From Deltaproteobacteria bacterium (GTDB taxonomy: Bacteria; Myxococcota_A; UBA9042): DNA of 64,000 nucleotides. Under the pieces are notes generated by a model that was not told the DNA's origin, searched no databases, and saw only the letters and a list, made by a program, of their open reading frames with translations. The stretch spans positions 86,187-150,186 of the forward strand of contig JACKFC010000008.1 in assembly GCA_020632665.1 (NCBI GenBank), read 5' to 3'. The translations under genes were made by a program, and so were the position numbers. Positions within the stretch are counted from its first letter, which is position 1; each line of letters begins with the position of its first letter. Of the stretch, positions 31,972 through 38,713 are shown piece by piece.

Positions 31972-33660
31972 ATGACGATCGCCCGCGCACTGCTGCTCCT
32001 CACGCTGGTGGCGATCGCCGTGCCGGCGCACGCCTTCACCCTGCTCACGACCAAATCCGGCGTGCCCAAGGTCTGGCACAAGAACACGCTGCAATACCGC
32101 ACGGTCTTCGACGTCGCGGCGCCCGAGCCGGCTGCGAGCGAAGGCTCGCCGATCGGCGATCGCATCCACGAGTCGATGCAGCCGTGGTCCGAGACGACCT
32201 GCGACAAGGGCGGCGACAAGGTCAGCGTCGCCATCGGCTTCGAGAAGACCGCCGCCGCCGAAGTCGCGACCTGCCCCGAGAAGGACGATATGATGGTCTG
32301 CGCCGGCGGCGACGGCGTGGTCCGCGTCATCTCCGACGAAGCCAAGTGGCCAATCACCGACCTGACCGTCGGCTACACCCTGCTCTCGAGCAGCGGCGAG
32401 ACCGGCCAGAATTCGCGCTTCGTATTGCTGCTCAACGACGCCAACTACGACTTCTGCGACACCAGCTGTGACGGCACCGCCTTCGATCTGCGCACCGTCG
32501 TCTTGCACGAGGCGGGGCACGTCCTCGGCCTCGACCACAGCTCGTTCTCCTCGGCGGTGATGGCGGCGGGCCGGACCCCGGCAGAGATCTTGCGCAGCCC
32601 GCAAGCCGACGACCTCGCCGGCCTGTGCACCGTCTACCCGACCGGCGCCGAGCCCGAAGAGGACGGCGGCATCTGCAGCGCCGGTCGCACCGGTCGGCCT
32701 GGGACGCTGCTGCTGCCCCTGCTCCTCGCCGCGGTCGCCCTGCTCCTGCGTCGGCGGATGGTGAGCGGCGGGGCCGGCGTCGCGCTGCTGCTGCTGCTGA
32801 TCGTCACGCTGCCCGAGCCGGCGTCGGCCTATACGCTCGCCCGCAGCGCTTCGGGTGCGCACCAACGCTGGGCGGTCGCCAATATCGCTTGGGATATCGA
32901 CGATCGCGGGCTGCGCGCCCAAGGCGTCGACGACGCCAGCACCGAGCAGGCGCTGCGGCAGAGCTTCGCGGCGTGGGAAGCCGTGCAATGCGAGCTCTGC
33001 CACGACCCGAAGAGCCCGGCCTGTGCGCCGGTGGCGTGCGGCGCGAACGGGCTCGGCGTCGCATTCGCGTTCGACGGCTGGAAGGCGGCCCGCGCGCCCG
33101 GTCTCGGCTGCGCGGTGCGCTGGGGCGGCGCGCCGTGCAGCGGTGTGCCCGACGGCAATCAGGTGCTCTTCGTCTACGACAAGGCAGCGTGGCCGGTGGC
33201 GAGCCACGTGATCGCGCTGACGCTGGTGGCCGCCGACAAGGCCAGCGGGCAGATCGGCGACGCCGATATCCTGGTCAACACCGCGCACAAGACCTTCTGC
33301 ATCGCGCCGGCCTGCGAGCTGGGCCAGTACGACCTGCAGAATACGGTGACCCACGAGGTCGGCCACTTGCTCGGTCTGGATCACAGCGAAGACAGCAGCG
33401 CGACGATGTACGGTGGCTCACCGCCGCAGGAGGTCAGCAAGCGTGCGCTCGCCGCGGACGATATCCTCGGCGTCTGCACCGCGTACCGCACGGTCTACGA
33501 TGGCGAAGGCTGCCCCGCGGTGGAGCCGGACGGCTGCTGCGCGGCGCACGGCACCGGTGGCAACGTCGCGGCCGGCGCCGGCCTCGGAACTTCGGCGCTG
33601 GCGGCGGTCTCGATCCTGGCGATCGCTTTGCGCCGCAGCACGTCGCGGGACGCGGCTTGA
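31972..33660 (+). CDS. Fused pair of matrixin-like zinc metalloproteases with an internal sorting tail and signal peptide
   Basis: A 562-residue protein from ATG 31972 after GGAGG. Unit 1: signal peptide (1-21, cleavage after AHA), protease domain with HEAGHVLGLDH (His179, Glu180, His183, His189) and a Met-turn VMAAG, then a CxxG-linker, hydrophobic stretch and RRR (about 244-262) like a MYXO-CTERM tail. Directly after it, Met263 begins a second signal-like segment ending PASA, then unit 2 with HEVGHLLGLDH (His461, His465, His471), Met-turn TMYGG and another hydrophobic/Arg tail at the end. The two units are paralogues. A one-base shift would end unit 1 at TGA 32762-32764 and start unit 2 at ATG 32758 or GTG 32761, so the fusion may come from a single-base deletion or a sequence error. 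Predicted secreted, surface-anchored proteases. Confidence 0.85.
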   Translation: MTIARALLLLTLVAIAVPAHAFTLLTTKSGVPKVWHKNTLQYRTVFDVAAPEPAASEGSPIGDRIHESMQPWSETTCDKGGDKVSVAIGFEKTAAAEVATCPEKDDMMVCAGGDGVVRVISDEAKWPITDLTVGYTLLSSSGETGQNSRFVLLLNDANYDFCDTSCDGTAFDLRTVVLHEAGHVLGLDHSSFSSAVMAAGRTPAEILRSPQADDLAGLCTVYPTGAEPEEDGGICSAGRTGRPGTLLLPLLLAAVALLLRRRMVSGGAGVALLLLLIVTLPEPASAYTLARSASGAHQRWAVANIAWDIDDRGLRAQGVDDASTEQALRQSFAAWEAVQCELCHDPKSPACAPVACGANGLGVAFAFDGWKAARAPGLGCAVRWGGAPCSGVPDGNQVLFVYDKAAWPVASHVIALTLVAADKASGQIGDADILVNTAHKTFCIAPACELGQYDLQNTVTHEVGHLLGLDHSEDSSATMYGGSPPQEVSKRALAADDILGVCTAYRTVYDGEGCPAVEPDGCCAAHGTGGNVAAGAGLGTSALAAVSILAIALRRSTSRDAA

Positions 33661-33680
33661 GCGTGGTCGGCTCGTCGGCT

Positions 33681-33712
33681 GGCACGGCGTCTGATTGGCA
33701 CGGCGTCTGATT
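33681..33712 (+). repeat. Two perfect 16-base direct repeats upstream of aroQ
   Basis: GGCACGGCGTCTGATT occurs at 33681-33696 and 33697-33712, directly before TTGACAAAGG. They lie in the short spacer between the metalloprotease gene and aroQ and could be a simple duplication or a regulator site. Confidence 0.8.
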
Positions 33713-33746
33713 GACAAAGGCGAGCCGTCTGGCGGACAAGCGCGGC

Positions 33747-34211
33747 ATGCGGATCGACGTCGTCCAGGGCCCGAATCTCAACCTCCTCGGAGCCCGGCAG
33801 CCCGAGCACTACGGCGCGGCGACGCTCGACGCGATCCACGCCGCGATGCGCCGCCTCGCCGAGGAGCTCTCGACGGCGGAAGACTGCGTCGAATTGACGT
33901 TCTTTCAGTCGAACCACGAGGGCGAGTTGATCGACCGACTGCAGGCGATGGCGTCGGAGGTGGACGCTTTCATCCTCAACGCAGCCGGGTATACTCATAC
34001 CAGCGTCGCGTTGCGTGACGCGCTGATCGCATCGGGGCGACCTGCGGTGGAAGTCCACCTCAGCAACGTCCACGCGCGCGAGCCGTTCCGGCACCGCTCG
34101 CTCCTCGCCGACGTGGCGAAGGGCAGCATCGTCGGACTGGGAGCGCGCGGCTATTTGCTCGCATTGCGAGCCTTGGTCGAAGAGCTGCGCGGGGTGCAGC
34201 TCCTGTCTTGA
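33747..34211 (+). CDS. aroQ: 3-dehydroquinate dehydratase, type II
   Basis: A 154-residue dodecameric-type enzyme of the shikimate pathway (3-dehydroquinate to 3-dehydroshikimate). ATG 33747 is chosen because the typical N-terminus MRIDVVQGPNLNLLG begins there; the frame start at 33711 adds unlike sequence. Catalytic segments: Arg/Tyr loop GARQPEHYG, FFQSNHEGELIDRLQ, NAAGYTHTSVALRDAL and EVHLSNVHAREPFRHRS with the catalytic His. The C-terminal SIVGLGARGYLLAL is typical. efp follows 31 bases downstream. Confidence 0.96.
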   Translation: MRIDVVQGPNLNLLGARQPEHYGAATLDAIHAAMRRLAEELSTAEDCVELTFFQSNHEGELIDRLQAMASEVDAFILNAAGYTHTSVALRDALIASGRPAVEVHLSNVHAREPFRHRSLLADVAKGSIVGLGARGYLLALRALVEELRGVQLLS

Positions 34212-34242
34212 CGTCTGCACAGACCGCGTTTTCGAGGATTCG

Positions 34243-34806
34243 ATGTACGATACCAGTCAGTTCCGCAAGAGCCTCAAGATCGAGATCGACGATGTGCCGT
34301 GGCTCATGGTCGACTTCCAGCACGTCAAGCCCGGCAAGGGCTCGGCGATTGTGCGCACCCGCCTGAAGAACATGATCACCGGCCAGGTCGTCGACAAGAC
34401 CTTCCGCTCCGGTGACAAGGTCGGCGTGCCGGATCTGGAGGAGTTCGAGGCGACGTTCCTCTACCACGACGGCGAGATGTTCCACTTCATGAACCAGAGC
34501 TCCTTCGAGCAGATCGCGCTCGACGAAGGTGCGGTGGGTGACGCGAAGAACTTCCTCGTCGAGCAGCTGCCGGTCAGCTTGCTGATGTTCCGCGGTCGGG
34601 CGATTGGCATCGACCTGCCGAACTTCATCGTCGCCGACATCACCTATTGCGAGCCCGCGGTGGCCGGCAATACGGCGCAGGGCGCGACCAAGGGTGTCGA
34701 GATCACCACGGGCTACACGGTCCAGGTGCCGCTCTACATCACCGAGAGCGACCGGCTGAAGATCGACACCCGCACCGGCGAGTACGTCGAGCGCGTCAAG
34801 GAGTAG
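34243..34806 (+). CDS. efp: Translation elongation factor P
   Basis: A 187-residue three-domain factor that helps ribosomes through polyproline stretches. ATG 34243 follows GAGGA. The domain I loop reads HVKPGKGSAIVR, with Lys in the position that is post-translationally modified in EpmA-type systems (KPGKG). Domains II and III are complete, ending in LKIDTRTGEYVERVKE, the usual C-terminus. epmA or epmB is not in the window. It sits between aroQ and a TPR gene; aroQ-efp adjacency is common in bacteria. Confidence 0.97.
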   Translation: MYDTSQFRKSLKIEIDDVPWLMVDFQHVKPGKGSAIVRTRLKNMITGQVVDKTFRSGDKVGVPDLEEFEATFLYHDGEMFHFMNQSSFEQIALDEGAVGDAKNFLVEQLPVSLLMFRGRAIGIDLPNFIVADITYCEPAVAGNTAQGATKGVEITTGYTVQVPLYITESDRLKIDTRTGEYVERVKE

Positions 34807-34837
34807 GCTCGCCGATGCGGGGCTGCGAGGGGTCGCC

Positions 34838-36682
34838 GTGACCAGTCAGGTGGTCCAAAATCCGGCGAACAGCCGAGCCGAGCGGCGGAAGAAATTCGCC
34901 GCGACGGTCGCGATTATCAAGGAGGACCCGCACGACGTGCGGGCCCGCCTTTCGGTGATCGAGCTGTTGCAGGAAGAGGGCCGCACCGACGAGGCCGTCC
35001 AAGAGATGATGCGCGTCGCCGCCGTCTATGCGCGGCGTGGCGTGCCGATCAAGGCGGTCGCGGTGATGCGCACCGCGGTCAAGCTGCGGCCCGAGCGCGC
35101 CGACGTCCGCATGGCGTACGGTGAGGTCTTCGAGAAGCTCAAGATGGTCGACGACGCGGCGCGCGAATTCCGCGCTGCGTGGGACCTCTTCCTGCAGCAG
35201 AACAACCTCGGCGGCGGGCTCGATGCGCTCGGCCACCTGCTGCAGCTCGACCCGGCTTTCGTTCCCGGCCACGTCGTCTATGGCGAGGCCCTGGGACGCG
35301 CCGGGCGGGTCGAGCAGGCGGCCGAGGTCTTTCGCCGTTTGGCCGACCATTTGCTCTCGCTCGGCGCCACCGCCGATTGGGAGAAGGTCGCCGAGCGCGC
35401 GGTCTTCTTCGATCCGTCCGATGTGACCTTGGCCCACGACCTGGCGCTGCACTACGTCCGCACCGGGCGTCACGCGGCGGCGTTGGCGAAGTTGATCGTC
35501 TGCTTCGAGGCGGAGCCGAACGACGGCGAGCTGACCGAGCTCATCGTCGAGGTACTCGAGGCGCTCGGCCAGCCCGAGCGCGCCGCGGCCTTGTTGCGCG
35601 TGCAGGTGGGTCGCTACCGCCGCGGTGGGTTGGAGAGGGAGGCCCAGACCGCGCTCGAGCGGCTGGCCGGCCTCGACCCCGACGACCCCGAGGCGCGCGC
35701 CGCCGTCGGCGCCGACGCCGGCGCGGTCGCTGCGGGCGCGGTGATCGCGTTGGCGCAGGAATCCGGCATCTATCCGGCGGTTCAGGTCGAAGAGGACGAC
35801 GAGCCGGGCTTCGGCTCGGGGCCAGCTCCGAGCCGCCCCGCCGCGTCGCGGCCGCCGCCCGTGCCGGTCGCGGACGAGGCGCCGCCGCTGCCGGTCGCTG
35901 CGCTCGAGCCCGACTTCGGCTCGCGTGGTGGCGCGGCCTTCGAATCGCAGTCGTTCCCGATCGACTCCGAGGACTTCGGCAACGGCTTGCCGCTGCCCGT
36001 GGCGCGGGCCCCGGAGCCCGCTCCGGTCCGCAAGCGCGCAGAGTTCTCGGCCACCGCGCCGGAGCGGCCGAGTATGCGCCGCACAGTCTCGCGGCCGACG
36101 CTGACCCGGGTCGGCCAAGCCTCCGGCGGTCGCCCCGTCAGTGGCGCGTCGGCGACTGAGGCGCTCGATGCGACCGCGCCGTTGATCCCGATCCCCGAGC
36201 GCGCCGCTCCGCGCCTGCCGACCCGGCAGCGCGCGCCTTCGAGCGGCGTGGTGGTCGGCCGCGCCGACGATGACGAGGCAGGGTTCGACGGGCCCGAGTC
36301 GGATCGGACCATCATCGACCCCTCGGTGCTCGCCGCGGTCCGCACGCTGGGCGAGGCGCCGTCGCTGGCGATGCCGGCGTCGCGTCCGACCGAGCCGCAG
36401 CTCGAGCCACCCGCCGACCCGCGCGCGTCGCGCCCGCTGCTCAACGCGCGCCGCCGCAGCAACAACCTGCCCAGGCCCAAGCTCGTCCGCAGCAGCGCGA
36501 CCAGTGGCGCCGAGCCGGCGGGCCGCAGCGTCAGCAACGACCTCAAGACGCTCGATTTCTTCATCGAGCGCGGCTTCTACGAGTCTGCCGTCGCGCTCTT
36601 TGCCGAACTGGAGCGCCGCCATCCGAACAGCGAGGAGCTGCGCGTGCGGTCCGCCCGCATCGCTGCGATGGCGAGGCGATGA
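34838..36682 (+). CDS. TPR protein with long disordered linker
   Basis: A 614-residue cytosolic protein; GTG 34838 is the first start after efp (31 bases). Residues about 15-300 form tetratricopeptide-type helical pairs (VRARLSVIELLQEEGRTDEAVQEM, AVMRTAVKLRPERADVRMAYGEVFEKL, GHVVYGEALGRAGRVEQAAEVFRRL). A Pro/Ala/Arg-rich linker of about 230 residues has repeated RP(S/T) stretches, and a final TPR-like helix pair (FIERGFYESAVALFAELERRHPNSEELR) closes the protein. Its last codon overlaps the next gene (ATGA), so the two are translated together. Role unknown; a protein-interaction scaffold is likely. Confidence 0.8.
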   Translation: MTSQVVQNPANSRAERRKKFAATVAIIKEDPHDVRARLSVIELLQEEGRTDEAVQEMMRVAAVYARRGVPIKAVAVMRTAVKLRPERADVRMAYGEVFEKLKMVDDAAREFRAAWDLFLQQNNLGGGLDALGHLLQLDPAFVPGHVVYGEALGRAGRVEQAAEVFRRLADHLLSLGATADWEKVAERAVFFDPSDVTLAHDLALHYVRTGRHAAALAKLIVCFEAEPNDGELTELIVEVLEALGQPERAAALLRVQVGRYRRGGLEREAQTALERLAGLDPDDPEARAAVGADAGAVAAGAVIALAQESGIYPAVQVEEDDEPGFGSGPAPSRPAASRPPPVPVADEAPPLPVAALEPDFGSRGGAAFESQSFPIDSEDFGNGLPLPVARAPEPAPVRKRAEFSATAPERPSMRRTVSRPTLTRVGQASGGRPVSGASATEALDATAPLIPIPERAAPRLPTRQRAPSSGVVVGRADDDEAGFDGPESDRTIIDPSVLAAVRTLGEAPSLAMPASRPTEPQLEPPADPRASRPLLNARRRSNNLPRPKLVRSSATSGAEPAGRSVSNDLKTLDFFIERGFYESAVALFAELERRHPNSEELRVRSARIAAMARR

Positions 36683-37674
36683 AGCGCGATTTTGCGGCGT
36701 TGACGCCGCCGCCGATCGAGGCTGGCAGCACGACCGAGTTGACCCGCCGGGAAGAGGCGCTGGCGGAATCCGAACTCGAAGCAGCGCTCATCGACGCACG
36801 TCTGCGCGGCCGCGAGGCCGGCCTGGAGGCGCAGCGGCAGGCGCTCGAAGCGCGCGCCGGCTGGATCGAGGGTGTGGCCTCGACGTTGGAGCGTTTTCGC
36901 GCCGATCACGACGCCAACACGCGGAGCGAGCACTTGCACGGGTTGGGTGCGGGCCAGGCCAGGCAGGAGGCCGACCTGGACGCCTACGTCCGCCGCTCGT
37001 CGACGTTGATGCTGGCCCGTGCGGCGATGATCGCGACCCGCGAAGAGCTCCTCGCCCGCCGTCGGGCGCAGCAGCAGGGCCGTGGCCGCGAGATCGACGA
37101 GCTCGAGGCGGCGCTGGTCCGGGTCGAGGTTCGCCTGGCTGCGCGGGAGCGCTTGCTCCTCGCGGCGGTGCGCGAGCAAGAGGCGCTGGCCGCCCAGTTG
37201 GGGACCGACACGCCGCCGCTGCCGCCGCGTCCGGCTGCGGCGATCGAGGCCTCGCATCGGCACGCTCCGACCGAGCCGATGACCGCCGCCGAGTCGCTGC
37301 AGCTCGACGCCAGCGCGATCCGCGTCGCCCGTCGCGCGTCGGGGGCCCACCGCGCGCCCCCGGTCCTCGACATCCAGCCCGTGGTGGCGCCGCCAGCGAG
37401 CCTCTTCATCGGCCGCGAGGCGCTGGTCCGCGGCGATCTCGAGATCGATCCCAAGGGCCGCACCGTCCTCGCCTCCCTCTTCGCCCCGCCGTCGATCGGC
37501 GCGACCTTGGAGCTGCGCGGGCAAGATCCGAGCGCCGGCCCGCTGGCCCTGCCGGCCGTCGTGCGTCGGGTCATCCCCGGCGGCGACGGTGGCCCGTCGG
37601 CGGTGATCTTGGCGCCCACTGGTTGGGGGCAGGCCGATTGGCAGCGGCTCGACGCCCTGCTGCGGCAGCTCTGA
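36679..37674 (+). CDS. Coiled-coil protein with a possible degenerate PilZ-like C-terminal domain
   Basis: A 331-residue protein whose ATG overlaps the stop of the TPR gene. Residues about 20-185 are Arg/Glu/Ala-rich heptads (RREEALAESELEAALIDARL, ARRRAQQQGRGREIDELEAAL), a long coiled coil. After a Pro-rich hinge, residues about 245-331 (SLFIGREALVRGDLEID, VLASLFAPPSIGATLELRG, ALPAVVRRVIPGGDGG, GWGQADWQRLDALLRQL) resemble the PilZ-like domain seen repeatedly in myxobacteria, but the RxxxR and D/NxSxxG ligand motifs of PilZ are not evident. That assignment is tentative. Likely partner of the TPR protein. Confidence 0.7.
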   Translation: MKRDFAALTPPPIEAGSTTELTRREEALAESELEAALIDARLRGREAGLEAQRQALEARAGWIEGVASTLERFRADHDANTRSEHLHGLGAGQARQEADLDAYVRRSSTLMLARAAMIATREELLARRRAQQQGRGREIDELEAALVRVEVRLAARERLLLAAVREQEALAAQLGTDTPPLPPRPAAAIEASHRHAPTEPMTAAESLQLDASAIRVARRASGAHRAPPVLDIQPVVAPPASLFIGREALVRGDLEIDPKGRTVLASLFAPPSIGATLELRGQDPSAGPLALPAVVRRVIPGGDGGPSAVILAPTGWGQADWQRLDALLRQL

Positions 37675-37699
37675 TCTGCTGCATCGACCTGGATTGGGG

Positions 37700-38713
37700 C
37701 TAGAGCGTGTGCTCGAGGCTCGGCAGCGCCGCTGCGTCGGCGCCGAAGAGCGACTGCACCAGCGCGGCCATATCGTCCGGCATCGCAGCGTGAAAGCGCA
37801 TCATCTCGCCGCTGCTCGGGTGGTGGAAGCCGAGCGCGTAGGCGTGCAGGGCCTGGCGCTCGATCCGGCCGATCGCGGCGATCTCGGGGATGGTCGCCGG
37901 CGTCCGCGGGTGGTTGCGGACCCCGCCGTAGAGGACGTCGCCGACGATCGGGTGGCCGCGCTCGGCCAGGTGCATGCGGATCTGATGCGTCCGGCCGGTC
38001 TCGAGCGTGACCACGACCAAGCTCGCCATCGCCGAGCGGGCGCGGACGTAGACGTGCGACACCGCGCGCCGCTCGCTGCCCTCGCGCGTCTTGCCGCTGA
38101 AGCGCCGGCGGTCGCGCGGATGGCGGCCGTGCCCGCTCTCGACCGTGAAGCGCTCGGCCGCGATCTTGCCCAGCGCGACGGCGACGTAGCGGCGCTCGAT
38201 GGTGTGCTTGGCGAAATCCGCGGCGAGCCGCGCGTGGGCGACCGGCGTCTTGCTCACCACCAACAGGCCGGAGGTATCTTTGTCGATCCGGTGCACCAAC
38301 CCAGGGCGCTCCGGCGCGCCGACCTCGTCGAGCTCCGGCAGGTGCGCCAACAACGCGTTGACCAACGTCTCGTCCGGGTGTCCGGCACCCGGGTGGACCA
38401 CCAATCCGGCCGGCTTGTCGATGACCAACAGGTCGTCGTCCTCGTAGACGATGGTCAGCTCGGCGTCGTGCCAAGGCTCGAGCTCCGAAGGCGGCGGCGG
38501 CTCGAGCCGAACCGTCACCTGCCAGCCTTCTTGCACCCGCAGCGCCGGCTTGAGCCGTCGCGCGGCGACCCCTTCGACCTGCACCCGCCCGGCGGCGATA
38601 TGTTGCGCCGCACGGGCGCGGCTCAAGGCGTCGACCCGGGTCTGCAGCAGCGCGTCGAGGCGCATCCCGGCGGCGTCGGCGTCCACCGTGAGGTTGAAGA
38701 TCTCCTCGTTCAT
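37700..38713 (-). CDS. rluD: 23S rRNA pseudouridine synthase, RluD family
   Basis: A 337-residue RNA-modifying enzyme. ATG 38713 overlaps the stop of the upstream membrane-protein gene. An N-terminal S4 RNA-binding domain (MRLDALLQTRVDALSRARAAQHIAAG, residues about 15-75) is followed by the synthase domain with YEDDDLLVIDKPAGLVVHPGAGH, the catalytic Asp in GLVHRIDKDTSGLLVVSKT, and the RTHQIRMHLAERGHPIVGDVLYG motif. Length and order match RluD (U1911/1915/1917 of 23S rRNA in E. coli), though RluC-like specificity cannot be excluded. It is convergent with the coiled-coil gene. Confidence 0.92.
   Translation of the reverse strand: MNEEIFNLTVDADAAGMRLDALLQTRVDALSRARAAQHIAAGRVQVEGVAARRLKPALRVQEGWQVTVRLEPPPPSELEPWHDAELTIVYEDDDLLVIDKPAGLVVHPGAGHPDETLVNALLAHLPELDEVGAPERPGLVHRIDKDTSGLLVVSKTPVAHARLAADFAKHTIERRYVAVALGKIAAERFTVESGHGRHPRDRRRFSGKTREGSERRAVSHVYVRARSAMASLVVVTLETGRTHQIRMHLAERGHPIVGDVLYGGVRNHPRTPATIPEIAAIGRIERQALHAYALGFHHPSSGEMMRFHAAMPDDMAALVQSLFGADAAALPSLEHTL

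Noticed and set aside
33661..33746. TTGACA at 33711 as the aroQ promoter
   Set aside because: No -10 element at acceptable spacing before ATG 33747; listed only as context for the direct repeat.
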